Positions 26,318-36,858 of a stretch of DNA of 64,000 bases are shown here, in pieces (position 1 is the first letter of the stretch; every line of letters begins with the position of its first letter). Both the position numbers and the translations under genes were made by a program. Source of the stretch: Lutibacter profundi (GTDB lineage Bacteria; Bacteroidota; Bacteroidia; Flavobacteriales; Flavobacteriaceae); assembly GCF_001543325.1 (NCBI RefSeq), contig NZ_CP013355.1, positions 496,001 to 560,000 on the forward strand. Direction: 5' to 3'. The notes beneath the pieces are model-generated. The model ran no database searches, was not told the origin of the DNA, and worked only from the letters and a program-made list of their open reading frames with translations.

Positions 26318-27582
26318 TCCTTATAATTTAGATTAAAATCCATTAATATTTTACTTTGAACCAATGGTATTTTATTTCCATTATTATAAAAGTCACCTTC
26401 AAATATCTCAAAAGAAAAAGCATTTTGAATATGATCTGCTAATTCTTTATTTACTTCTAAGTAAGTTGTAACATAATAAATTCCTTGGTTTAAATTACAA
26501 CGTTGAATTTCAAAATTCAAAATTTTGAAAATATCATTACTTCCATTTGTTGGTTTTAAAACAGTACTAAACCAAGCTATTCTTTGTCCCATAGCGTCAT
26601 CTATTCGAAAGTCAAATCGTACATCTTTTAATAGTACATTATTTTGATTCTCAAATTGATATTCAAAATTTAATTTAGATCCTGAAATTGCTGAAGAATC
26701 CTTATCATCACCATATACTTCAACACTTTTTGTTTTAATTCTCCCATTTCCTTTTCTGTCCTTAATATCTATTAGGTCTTCAGACGTTAGATTGCCTTTT
26801 AAATAAAACAATATTGCGTTTTCTGTTTTACCATCAAAAACAACTCCACCATTCTCCAACACAATCCCTCTTGTACATAAATTTTGCACCGCCGCCATAT
26901 TATGGCTCACAAATAGCACCGTTCTTCCATCTCCTTTACTAATATCTTGCATTTTACCAATGGCTTTTTTTTGAAACTCGGCATCACCAACAGCTAAAAC
27001 TTCATCTATCACTAAAATATCGGGTTCTAAATGAGCTGCTACGGAAAATGCTAAACGAACCGTCATACCGCTGCTATAGCGTTTAACGGGTGTATCTATA
27101 TATCGTTCACAGCCCGAAAATTCTACAATCTCATCAATTTTGGCGTTTATTTCAGCCTTGGTCATCCCTAAAATAGCGCCATTCAAAAAAATATTTTCTC
27201 TACCGGTAAGTTCAGGGTGAAAACCTGTACCTACTTCTAATAAAGAAGCTATTCGCCCTTTAGATTTAATACTTCCAGTAGTTGGGCCTGTTACTTTTGA
27301 AAGAATTTTAAGTAAGGTAGATTTTCCAGCGCCATTTTTACCAATAATACCTAAAACTTCTCCTTTTTTCACTTCAAAATTAATATCCTTCAAAGCCCAC
27401 ACGTAGTCAGATGTGCCTTTGGTTGCCCTGTCATTTACTTCTCCAACTTTTAAAAAAGGGTCTTCTTTACCACGTACTTTATGCCACCAACGATTTAAAT
27501 CATGGCTTATAGTACCCGTACCAACAGTTCCTAGTCGGTATTGTTTGCTTAAGTTTTCTATTTTTAAAATAACTTCGTTCAT
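26311..27582 (-). CDS. Polysaccharide ABC exporter ATP-binding protein (Wzt type)
   Basis: 423-residue ATPase. The N-terminal nucleotide-binding domain (about 1-250) carries Walker A GIIGKNGAGKSTLLK, the Q-loop region, the signature YSSGMTVRLAFSVAAHLEPD, Walker B ILVIDEVLAVGD and the switch histidine in LFVSHNMAAV. Residues 275-423 look like a Wzt C-terminal carbohydrate-recognition domain, a beta-rich fold that in O-antigen exporters recognises the chain terminus. It pairs with the permease at 28109-28978, from which it is separated by a frameshifted four-helix-bundle gene and repeats. Confidence 0.93.
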   Translation of the reverse strand: MNEVILKIENLSKQYRLGTVGTGTISHDLNRWWHKVRGKEDPFLKVGEVNDRATKGTSDYVWALKDINFEVKKGEVLGIIGKNGAGKSTLLKILSKVTGPTTGSIKSKGRIASLLEVGTGFHPELTGRENIFLNGAILGMTKAEINAKIDEIVEFSGCERYIDTPVKRYSSGMTVRLAFSVAAHLEPDILVIDEVLAVGDAEFQKKAIGKMQDISKGDGRTVLFVSHNMAAVQNLCTRGIVLENGGVVFDGKTENAILFYLKGNLTSEDLIDIKDRKGNGRIKTKSVEVYGDDKDSSAISGSKLNFEYQFENQNNVLLKDVRFDFRIDDAMGQRIAWFSTVLKPTNGSNDIFKILNFEIQRCNLNQGIYYVTTYLEVNKELADHIQNAFSFEIFEGDFYNNGNKIPLVQSKILMDFNLNYKEC

Positions 27583-27612
27583 TGCATTCGTTCAATGTAA
27601 TCTGTTTTGTTA

Positions 27613-27657
27613 GTGAACCGTGAACTGTTATCTGTGAACGCTTCACTCTTCACTTAC
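27613..27657. repeat. gtgaac/ttcac repeat, left of the four-helix-bundle pseudogene
   Basis: gtgaaccgtgaactgt...gtgaacgcttcactcttcac. The same words recur at 28039-28103, on the other side of the pseudogene. Inverted words (gtgaac/ttcac) allow hairpins. Confidence 0.7.
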
Positions 27658-27660
27658 TAT

Positions 27661-28007
27661 TTAAATTTTACTTACTAAATACTTTTTTAATCCAATTAAC
27701 AATTTCCTCACTATCACAATCTCATCAAAAATAGTTGAATCATTTATATATTTTAATCGTTGTGCAATAATCATCTGTGTTTCTAATTCGCTCAATGAAC
27801 CTATAGAAATATTCAAAATCGAACATATTCCTTTTTTGAATCTCTACCAGCACCTTCAGAAATATTGGAAGGAACTGCAACAGCTGACCTTCTCATTTGA
27901 CTTGTAATTCCGTACTCTTCAATTTTCGGAAAAGCCTTTGTCACTTTATATACTTCAGCTACCAAATCAATACTCGTTTTCCATACATCTAAATTTTTAT
28001 GATCCAT
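27661..28007 (-). pseudogene. Frameshifted four-helix-bundle (S23/IVS-type) protein gene
   Basis: The first frame reads DHKNLDVWKTSIDLVAEVYK, then PKIEEYGITSQMRRSAVAVPSNISEGAGRDSKKEYVRF and stops. This is the start of the four helix bundle / 23S rRNA intervening-sequence protein family (about 115-120 residues). Adding one T in the run at about 27829 continues as LNISIGSLSELETQMIIAQRL and on to KKYLVSKI at a stop at 27661, restoring full length. So it is a single-base loss in a T-run, either real or a sequencing slip. It sits between two copies of a gtgaac/ttcac repeat and splits the wzm and wzt genes. Confidence 0.88.
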
Positions 28008-28038
28008 TCTTTTAGCAATTTTTTATTTTTAATTATTC

Positions 28039-28103
28039 GTGAACTATTTTTCTAGGTGAACGGTGAACGGTTCTCACTTCACTCTTCACCCTTAACTCTT
28101 CAC
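28039..28103. repeat. gtgaac/ttcac repeat, right of the four-helix-bundle pseudogene
   Basis: gtgaactatt...gtgaacggtgaacggttctc...ttcactcttcacccttaact. It shares its word pattern and orientation with 27613-27657 and lies directly against the 3' end of the permease gene. Confidence 0.7.
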
Positions 28104-28108
28104 ACTCC

Positions 28109-28978
28109 CTACACCGTATCAATAAAGCTTTTTTCTGTTCTATTAAATATCAATAAACCTACAAAAAATATAACAATGGTAATTATTACTGAATACAAAA
28201 TTCCATAAAAATCAAATTCTCCATCATTTAATAACATTATCCTAGAAGTTTCAATAATATGTGCCATTGGATTATATTCTACAATCCAAGAATAAGTTGA
28301 CAATTTCTCTTTTACTAACGATATTGGGTACATTACTGCAGAAACATACATTAATAATTGCACTCCAAACCCCACCAAAAAAGTTAAATCTCTATATTTT
28401 GTAACCATTGATGAAATTATCATACCCAATCCCAAACCTAGCATTCCCATAATAATTATTAACAGCGGGTATACTAAAACAAATGAATTTGGGGCAATTT
28501 GATATCCATTATAAACGTAATACAGATAAAACCCTATAAATACGCCAAGCTGAATTCCAAATTTTAATAAATTGGAAATTACAATACTCATAGGCATAAT
28601 AATTCTCGGAAAATAAACTTTACCAAATAAACTAGCATTCTTTTTAAAAGTATCAGAAGTGGCTGTTAAACATTCTCTAAAATAGTTCCAACTTGTAACC
28701 CCAGCTAAATTGAATAAAAAGGGAGGAATATTCCCTGTATCAATCCCAGCAATTTTGTTGAATATTATTGTGAATATTATTGATGTAAATAAAGGTTGAA
28801 TTAAGTACCAGAGAGGCCCTAAAATAGTTTGTTTGTATAATGTAACCACATCACGTTTTACAAACAACATCAATAAATCTCTATATTGCCAAACTTCCTT
28901 CAAATTTAAATTGAAGAGTTTATTTTTGGGGGTTATTTCAAATAACCAATTTTCTGTATTTGATTTTTGATTATTCAT
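28109..28978 (-). CDS. Polysaccharide ABC exporter permease (Wzm type)
   Basis: 289-residue ABC-2-type membrane protein with six hydrophobic helices after a cytoplasmic N-terminus. Family marks include WQYRDLLMLFVKRDVVTLYKQTILGPLWYLIQPL, the NLAGVTSWNYFRECLTATSDTF segment, and VTKYRDLTFLVGFGVQLLMY with SAVMYPIS. It should form the export channel with the Wzt-like ATPase downstream. Its own start has no close upstream gene, so a promoter probably lies in the 28979-29227 gap, which otherwise shows only a degenerate tcgattccgctcacgagtga element. Confidence 0.92.
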   Translation of the reverse strand: MNNQKSNTENWLFEITPKNKLFNLNLKEVWQYRDLLMLFVKRDVVTLYKQTILGPLWYLIQPLFTSIIFTIIFNKIAGIDTGNIPPFLFNLAGVTSWNYFRECLTATSDTFKKNASLFGKVYFPRIIMPMSIVISNLLKFGIQLGVFIGFYLYYVYNGYQIAPNSFVLVYPLLIIIMGMLGLGLGMIISSMVTKYRDLTFLVGFGVQLLMYVSAVMYPISLVKEKLSTYSWIVEYNPMAHIIETSRIMLLNDGEFDFYGILYSVIITIVIFFVGLLIFNRTEKSFIDTV

Positions 28979-29227
28979 TATTTAAGCCTCAATTATTTTT
29001 GGGAATATTTTTCATTATCTGCTGTAAATATAGGGTATTGCTTTAGAATTTGAAAATTAATTTTAGGAGTTTGTTTGGTTGCGTAAGTCTAATCTTAGCA
29101 AAGATTTTTTATACCTTATTTTATTTTAAAATACACCTCGATTCCGCTCACGAGTGAAACTACTTTTATACGAGTTCTCTATACTCCTTGGTAAACGTAG
29201 TTACTTGAACTGACAAATATACACTCT

Positions 29228-30289
29228 TTACTTCTCACGCTTCATTCCTTCCAACTCCAAATACCTATCTACAAATGCTTTAATACCTTCTTCAATAGTT
29301 GTTTTAGGTTTAAATCCTATATAATTAAACAAATTCTCTACATTGGCATAGGTAGATTGTACGTCTCCTGGTTGCATTGGTTTAAATATAATTTTCCCTT
29401 TTTTGCCTAAGGCTTTTTCTACTGCATGAACATAATCCATTAGAGCTACCGGACTATTATTTCCTATATTAAATAGTTGGTAGGCTTTAGAACTTTTAGA
29501 GGACACCGGCTTTTTTGGATTAAATGCGGGATTATTTTCTTTTGGTGGGAGCGGTAATAAGCGTTTAACACTTTCTACAATATCACCTACATACGTAAAA
29601 TCACGACTCATATCTCCATTATTAAACACCTCAAAAGGTTTGTCTTCTACCATTGCTTTGGTAAAAATATGCAATGCCATATCAGGTCTTCCCCAAGGGC
29701 CATACACTGTAAAAAACCGTAATCCTGTACAAGGAATACCGTATAAATTAGCATACGAATGCGCCATCATTTCATTGGCTTTTTTACTAGCAGCATACAT
29801 TGCCAATGGATGGTCTGTACAATTATCTTCTTTAAAAGGAATATCTTCACTTAAACCATACACAGAACTTGACGATGCAAACACCAAATGTTCAACAGGA
29901 AATGCTCTACAACTTTCTAAAATATTCAAAAATCCTGTAATATTACTGTCAACATACGAATGTGGATTTTCTAAAGAGTACCTAACGCCTGCTTGTGCAG
30001 CTAAATTAACCACATAACTAAATTGCTGATCTTCAAATAATTGCTTTAAGTTACCTAAATCTGTTAAATCCAATTTTATAAATGAAATAACAGCATTAGT
30101 TAAAAGTTTGTTGTAAGCTATTTCATTAGTATCAAAGCCTAAATCTTGCAAACGTGCTAATTTTAAATTAGGATCGTAATAATCGTTGATATTGTCCAAC
30201 CCTACAACTTCAAAATTTGACTTTACTAATAACTTTGCTAAATGATGGCCTATAAAGCCGGCCATTCCTGTAATTAAAACTTTTTTCAT
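29228..30289 (-). CDS. NAD-dependent epimerase, UDP-glucuronate 4-epimerase type
   Basis: 353-residue extended SDR. Cofactor loop VLITGMAGFIGHHLAK, then NLAAQAGVRYSLENPHSYVDSNITGFLNIL, catalytic Ser in FASSSSVYG, YAASKKANE (YxxxK), RFFTVYGPWGRPDMAL and DMSRDFTYVGDIVE. The GVRYS and GPWGRPDMA motifs are those of UDP-glucuronate 4-epimerases (LspL/Cap1J group). The product would be UDP-galacturonate for the polymer. It is the most upstream gene of the minus-strand polysaccharide region. Confidence 0.9.
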   Translation of the reverse strand: MKKVLITGMAGFIGHHLAKLLVKSNFEVVGLDNINDYYDPNLKLARLQDLGFDTNEIAYNKLLTNAVISFIKLDLTDLGNLKQLFEDQQFSYVVNLAAQAGVRYSLENPHSYVDSNITGFLNILESCRAFPVEHLVFASSSSVYGLSEDIPFKEDNCTDHPLAMYAASKKANEMMAHSYANLYGIPCTGLRFFTVYGPWGRPDMALHIFTKAMVEDKPFEVFNNGDMSRDFTYVGDIVESVKRLLPLPPKENNPAFNPKKPVSSKSSKAYQLFNIGNNSPVALMDYVHAVEKALGKKGKIIFKPMQPGDVQSTYANVENLFNYIGFKPKTTIEEGIKAFVDRYLELEGMKREK

Positions 30290-30338
30290 AAAAATAATAC
30301 ATTCATTGATTTAATATCTTCTAATAGATTTCTAATTA

Positions 30339-30413
30339 CGTCATTGCGAATAAAATGAAGCAATCTGTTTCTCAGAAATCGACTACTTCAGCCATCCCTC
30401 TTTCGTAATGACA
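30339..30413. repeat. Palindromic cgtcattgcgaa repeat
   Basis: acgtcattgcgaataaaatg...tcgtaatgac: inverted ends with agcaatct inside, the same type as at 24713 and 55353. It fills the gap between divergent genes. Confidence 0.8.
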
Positions 30414-30514
30414 ATTAACCATTTCCTCCACAAAAGTAGAATTTAATTGCACAAACAGTTAACATATCTTTTATTTATTTTAAAATAGTATCAACAAAAA
30501 TCAAATTAACTTTC

Positions 30515-30522
30515 TAAATTTG
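30515..30522 (+). promoter_or_regulatory. Candidate -7 box for ftcD
   Basis: TAAATTTG matches the Bacteroidota TAnnTTTG box and stands 21 bases before the ATG. No convincing -33 TTTG is seen at the usual distance. Confidence 0.5.
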
Positions 30523-30543
30523 AAACTTAAAATATAACTTTTA

Positions 30544-32235
30544 ATGAATAAGCAATTAATTGAATGTGTACCTAATATTAGTGAAGGACGCGATACCGTA
30601 AAAATAAATACCATTGCAAGTGTAGTTGAAACCGTTGAAGGTGTTAAATTGTTAGACGTTGACCCTGGAAAAGCAACCAATAGAACCGTTATTACATTTG
30701 TTGGCGAGCCTAAAAATGTAATTGAAGCCGCTTTTAAATTAATTAAAAAAGCTGCTGAATTAATTGATATGAGTAAACATACAGGCGCACATCCTCGTTT
30801 TGGAGCTACAGATGTTTGTCCGTTAGTACCCATTTCAGGAATTACCTTGGAAGAAACAGCTGCTTTCGCACATAAATTAGGTGAACGTGTTGGAAAGGAA
30901 TTAGGAATTCCTGGATATTTTTACGAGAATGCCGCTAAAGAAGAGAAACGAAAAAATTTGGCAAATTGCCGTTCTGGTGAATATGAAGGTTTAAAAGAAA
31001 AGTTAGAAAACACAGCGTGGAAACCTGATTTTGGTCCCGCTGAGTTTAATTCAAGTGTTGTCAAGTCAGGCTGTACAGCTATTTCTGCACGAGATTTTCT
31101 AATTGCTTACAATGTAAATTTAAATACCACATCAACACGTAGAGCCAACGCTGTTGCTTTTGATATTCGTGAAGCTGGTAGAATAAAACGTGAAGGAAAC
31201 CCGTCAACAGGTAAAAAAGTATTGGATAAAAATGGTAATCCTGTTCGTATTCCTGGTAAATTAAAAGCTGTAAAAGGTATTGGATGGTTTATTGAAGAAT
31301 ATGGTATTGCACAAATTTCTTATAATTTAACCAACATTAGCATAACATCAATGCACGTTGCTTTTGATGAAACTGTAAAAGCTGCAACCAAACGAGGTTT
31401 GCGTGTTACTGGTTCTGAATTGATAGGGTTAATACCTCTTAAAGCAATGTTAGATGCTGGAGATTATTTTTTACGCAAACAACAGCGCTCTTTAGGTATT
31501 TCTGAAGAAGAAAAAATTAAAATTGCTGTAAAATCTTTAGGTTTAGACGATTTAAAACCCTTCAATCCAACTGAAAAAATAATAGAGTATTTATTAAAAG
31601 ACAATAGCCAAAAATTAGTAGATTTAACTGTTGCTGGTTTTGCAGAGGAAACAGCCGGAGAATCTATGGCTCCGGGTGGCGGTTCCATTGCTGCTTATGT
31701 TGGTACTTTAGGGGTTTCATTAGGTACCATGGTTGCAAACCTATCGGCTCACAAAGCAGGTTGGGATGCTAAATGGGAGTTTTATTCAAATTGGGCAGAA
31801 AAAGGACAAACCTATAAAAATAAATTGTTGTATTTAGTTGATGAAGACACCAACGCTTTCAATAAAATTATTGAAGGGTTTAGAATGCCTAAAACTACCA
31901 ATGATGAAAAAGAAGTACGAAAACAAGCGATAGAAAAAGCGACAAAGTACGCTACTGAGATACCTTTTCAGGTAATGGAAACAGCTTATAACTCTATGGA
32001 AGTAATGCAAGCCATGCTAAAAGAGGGTTTACAAAGCTCGTTATCTGATGCTGCTGTTGGAATTTTATGTGCTAGAACAGCCGTTATTGGTGCTTATTTC
32101 AATGTTAGAATTAATGCGAAAGATATAAAAGACAGTGTTTTTGCTGAAGACATTTTAGTTCGTGCAAAAAAAATATATGATGCTACAATTACTATTGAAA
32201 AAGAAGTCATGGATTTTATTGATGAAAAAATGTAA
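30544..32235 (+). CDS. ftcD: Glutamate formimidoyltransferase / formimidoyl-THF cyclodeaminase fusion
   Basis: 563-residue bifunctional enzyme of histidine breakdown. The N-terminal formiminotransferase (about 1-325) has IECVPNISEGRD, DPGKATNRTVITFVGEP, KHTGAHPRFGATDVCPLVP and YNVNLNT. The C-terminal cyclodeaminase (about 360-563) has FAEETAGESMAPGGGSIAAYVGTLGVSLG and the all-helical pattern. It moves the formimino group from formiminoglutamate to tetrahydrofolate and then releases ammonia to give 5,10-methenyl-THF. The fusion order is that of mammalian FTCD. No hutH/U/I is visible nearby, so it stands alone. Confidence 0.96.
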   Translation: MNKQLIECVPNISEGRDTVKINTIASVVETVEGVKLLDVDPGKATNRTVITFVGEPKNVIEAAFKLIKKAAELIDMSKHTGAHPRFGATDVCPLVPISGITLEETAAFAHKLGERVGKELGIPGYFYENAAKEEKRKNLANCRSGEYEGLKEKLENTAWKPDFGPAEFNSSVVKSGCTAISARDFLIAYNVNLNTTSTRRANAVAFDIREAGRIKREGNPSTGKKVLDKNGNPVRIPGKLKAVKGIGWFIEEYGIAQISYNLTNISITSMHVAFDETVKAATKRGLRVTGSELIGLIPLKAMLDAGDYFLRKQQRSLGISEEEKIKIAVKSLGLDDLKPFNPTEKIIEYLLKDNSQKLVDLTVAGFAEETAGESMAPGGGSIAAYVGTLGVSLGTMVANLSAHKAGWDAKWEFYSNWAEKGQTYKNKLLYLVDEDTNAFNKIIEGFRMPKTTNDEKEVRKQAIEKATKYATEIPFQVMETAYNSMEVMQAMLKEGLQSSLSDAAVGILCARTAVIGAYFNVRINAKDIKDSVFAEDILVRAKKIYDATITIEKEVMDFIDEKM

Positions 32236-32306
32236 AAAGAGGTTTCTAATAAATTTTAAGCCAGCAATATAAATTATACAACCACATAAATACTAAATTT
32301 CAACTT

Positions 32307-35006
32307 ATGGAAAATAAAAATTTATTCACCTTCTTATTCCTTATCATTACTTTCAATTTTATTGTGACTGCACAGGAAAAAGATAAAACACGTTGGACTC
32401 CTGAAGATATTATAAATACAGAATATATGAAGTCTGTTTCTGTATCTCCAAAAGGAAATATGATTGTGTGGACAAAAAAGAAGGCTGTAAAAAAGAAAGA
32501 TAAATTTGTATCTGATATATATTTAACGCTATTAAATATTCAAGAAAAAGAAACTTTTAAAACTATACAACTTACATTTTCTGATGAGAATGATTTTAAC
32601 CCTATTTTTTCTCAGAATGGAGAATCTATTTATTTTTTATCCGCTCGTGATAAAGGTAAAAAATTATGGAGAATGAGTATTTATGGTGGTGAAGCTGAAG
32701 AGGTGAAAGAATTTAAAAAAGGTATTTCAAATTTACAGTGGCAAAACGAAAATACCCTATTATTTCAATCGAATGAAGGTAAAACACTGTACGAAAAAGA
32801 GCTAGAAGAAATTAAAGATAACGTAACAGTAGTAGAAGATTCATTACACTGGAAACCAACTAGAGTTTATGCCTATAATTTGAAAGAAAAAACAATAAAA
32901 CGCATAACAAATAATAAGAAGCCTTTAAGCGGTTTTGTTATTTCTCCCAATGGGAAATGGTTGGTTTATAGAAAGAATAGAAGTCGTAGCTACGCTTCAG
33001 ATGCGCAAAAAGATCCTTTTAATTACCTTCAAAATTTAGAAACAGGAGACGTAAAACAAATAATAACCGATAGAGGTTTCCCATCTAATTCATTTCAATT
33101 TACTAGAGATAATAAAGGCTTTTACTTTACATCAACCTACGCTTCAAATCCAAAATGGAATGGAGCAGGTATTTCAGAACTCTATTATTATACAATTGCT
33201 ACCAATTCATATAAAAAAGTAAATTTAAAGTGGAATTTAGGCATAGGACGTGGATATCAAGTTGTTGGAAACGATGCAATTGTAACATTAGCAAATAAAG
33301 CGTATTATAAATTGGCGTATTATAAAAAAAATGGAAATGCTTGGGTTAAATCATCTATTAATTTAGGAGCAAAGAACAATCATACTACCATACTTTCTGT
33401 TTCTAAAGATGGTTCAAAAGTAATTTATCAATATTCTACAGCTTCAAAATTACCTACTTATTACATTGCTGACATTAGCAAAAATAAATTTTTAAATGAA
33501 AAAGAAGTTGTAAAACTAAATAAAAAACTAGCTAAAAAACCAATTACAAAAAGTGAAGTAATGGTTTGGAAAGGTTACAATAATGAAGAAGTAGATGGTA
33601 TTTTATATTATCCTTCAACTTATGAAAAAGGAAAACGGTACCCTTTAATTTTATCTATTCACGGTGGGCCAGCAGGTACTGATACGGATATGTGGAGCGA
33701 ACGATGGAGTACTTATCCTAATATTTTAGCACAACGTGGTGCTTTTGTTTTAAAACCTAATTATCATGGTTCATCCAATCATGGGCTTTCGTTTGTAGAA
33801 AGTATCAAAGGGAATTATTACGAACCTGAGCTTGAAGATATAACCAAAGCTATTGCTATTTTAGATAAAAAAGGGTTGATTGATAGAAACCAAATGGGTA
33901 CTATGGGATGGTCTAACGGTGCTATTTTAACTACAATGCTTACAGTTCGATTTCCTGATATGTTTAAATTTGCAGCACCTGGTGCTGGTGATGTTAACTG
34001 GACTTCAGATTATGGCACATGTAGATTTGGCGTTAGTTTTGATCAATCTTATTTTGGTGGTGCTCCTTGGGATGATGTAAATGGTAAATTTTACAATGAA
34101 AATTATATTATTAAATCTCCCCTATTTGAGATTGAAAAAATAAAAACACCTACCATTATTTTTCACGGTAGTAAAGATAGAGCTGTTCCACGTGATCAAG
34201 GATGGGAATATTATAGAGGTTTACAGCAAGTTGGTAAAGCTCCCGTTCGTTTTTTATGGTTTCCTAATCAACCGCATGGTTTAGGTAAAATTACACATCA
34301 ATTGCGTAAAATGAAGGAAGAATTAGCTTGGATTGACACGTACTTGTTTACTAAAAATCCTTCAAAAAATGAGACCTTTAAAAAAGAGAGTCCGTTAGCA
34401 CAACTTTTAGAAATTGAAAAAGCAGCTACAACTACAACTGGAAATTATGGTGTTTTATTCAATGGGAAATTAATTCCTGAAACCGTATTGGTCAAAAAAG
34501 ATTCAATTGAAATAGCACGGTTTGAAGTTACAAATGCTCAATATAAATCGTATAATTCAATGCATAAATATAACGTTGGTTTGGATAACTACCCTGTTAC
34601 AGTAAGTAAAACTGAAGCTACAAATTATGTACACTGGTTAAGTTCAATAACCAATAAGAAGTATAGATTGCCAAATTTAGCAGAAGCTAAAAATTTACAT
34701 AAAAAAGCATTTAAGGCAGCTAAAAATGAAAACACCTTAAATTACTGGGCTGGTTATGCCATTACTATTGATGAAGTAAGGCAATTTAACAACAAACTAG
34801 AGGAAGTGAATACAAATTTATTTAAAAAGGTTGGAGAATTTAAAGGTACATCTATTGTATCTGCAAAAATTTATGATTTAGGAGGGAATGTTGCTGAATA
34901 TTATGATAATGGTATTTATGGTTATAGTGCTTACGACTTTTATGATGCTAATAATTCTGAAATGCTTACTAGTAAGCATGTAGGTATTCGAGTTATTAAA
35001 GAATAA
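32307..35006 (+). CDS. Secreted S9 prolyl-oligopeptidase-type peptidase with SUMF1-like C-terminal domain
   Basis: 899 residues. A Sec signal peptide (about 1-22, ending VTAQ) leads into a WD-like beta-propeller (about 30-400, with PKGNMIVW and NGKWLVY repeats) and a peptidase_S9 catalytic domain (about 430-685). The triad is readable: Ser536 in GWSNG, Asp624 in GSKDRAVP and His657 in NQPHGLGK; HGGPAG near 453 forms the oxyanion region. Residues about 715-899 resemble a formylglycine-generating-enzyme (SUMF1) type domain: PETVLVKKDSIEIARFEVTN, TEATNYVHWLSS, YRLPNLAEA and LGGNVAEYY. The catalytic Cys pair of true FGEs is absent, so that domain is probably a binding module. A S9-SUMF1 fusion of this kind is unusual. 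Confidence 0.88.
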   Translation: MENKNLFTFLFLIITFNFIVTAQEKDKTRWTPEDIINTEYMKSVSVSPKGNMIVWTKKKAVKKKDKFVSDIYLTLLNIQEKETFKTIQLTFSDENDFNPIFSQNGESIYFLSARDKGKKLWRMSIYGGEAEEVKEFKKGISNLQWQNENTLLFQSNEGKTLYEKELEEIKDNVTVVEDSLHWKPTRVYAYNLKEKTIKRITNNKKPLSGFVISPNGKWLVYRKNRSRSYASDAQKDPFNYLQNLETGDVKQIITDRGFPSNSFQFTRDNKGFYFTSTYASNPKWNGAGISELYYYTIATNSYKKVNLKWNLGIGRGYQVVGNDAIVTLANKAYYKLAYYKKNGNAWVKSSINLGAKNNHTTILSVSKDGSKVIYQYSTASKLPTYYIADISKNKFLNEKEVVKLNKKLAKKPITKSEVMVWKGYNNEEVDGILYYPSTYEKGKRYPLILSIHGGPAGTDTDMWSERWSTYPNILAQRGAFVLKPNYHGSSNHGLSFVESIKGNYYEPELEDITKAIAILDKKGLIDRNQMGTMGWSNGAILTTMLTVRFPDMFKFAAPGAGDVNWTSDYGTCRFGVSFDQSYFGGAPWDDVNGKFYNENYIIKSPLFEIEKIKTPTIIFHGSKDRAVPRDQGWEYYRGLQQVGKAPVRFLWFPNQPHGLGKITHQLRKMKEELAWIDTYLFTKNPSKNETFKKESPLAQLLEIEKAATTTTGNYGVLFNGKLIPETVLVKKDSIEIARFEVTNAQYKSYNSMHKYNVGLDNYPVTVSKTEATNYVHWLSSITNKKYRLPNLAEAKNLHKKAFKAAKNENTLNYWAGYAITIDEVRQFNNKLEEVNTNLFKKVGEFKGTSIVSAKIYDLGGNVAEYYDNGIYGYSAYDFYDANNSEMLTSKHVGIRVIKE

Positions 35007-35323
35007 TTAAAATTTAACCCAGTTATTTTTATTTATACTCTTTTTAAGGTAGTATCTAAAGTTCGTAATTTATATTCACGAGATTACTTCAATTGTACCT
35101 CTTTTGCAATGATACGGTTGGTGATTGCATTGTTATTCTTAAATTTTGTATGTGTTAAGGATAGTAGTGACATCCTTTTTAGGCATCGACTAAAAAGATA
35201 TAGCGGATAGCCTGACCCGATAGGGGAACACCCAAAAAATGATGACTGAGGTTTTTATTTAGCTGCATAATACGAATAAGTGTTGCCTAATATTATTCTA
35301 TTTTAGATTGTTTATTTATTAAG
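35007..35323. other. Gap between convergent genes with a structured-looking element
   Basis: No gene. Between about 35168 and 35250 lies a GC-richer patch (catcctttttaggcatcgac, then atatagcggatagcctgacc, then gataggggaacaccc) that can form short stems (aggc with gcct, ccc with ggg). It stands out from its AT-rich surroundings and could be a conserved non-coding element. No plain terminator with a T-run is obvious for either gene. Confidence 0.4.
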
Positions 35324-36805
<1,482 letters not shown>

Positions 36806-36823
36806 TTAGAAATTAATTGCGAG

Positions 36824-36831
36824 CAAATTTA
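36824..36831 (-). promoter_or_regulatory. Candidate -7 box for guaB
   Basis: Reads TAAATTTG on the minus strand, 30 bases before the start codon, matching TAnnTTTG. Confidence 0.5.
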
Positions 36832-36858
36832 AACTAATTATATTAAATAATTGATTTT

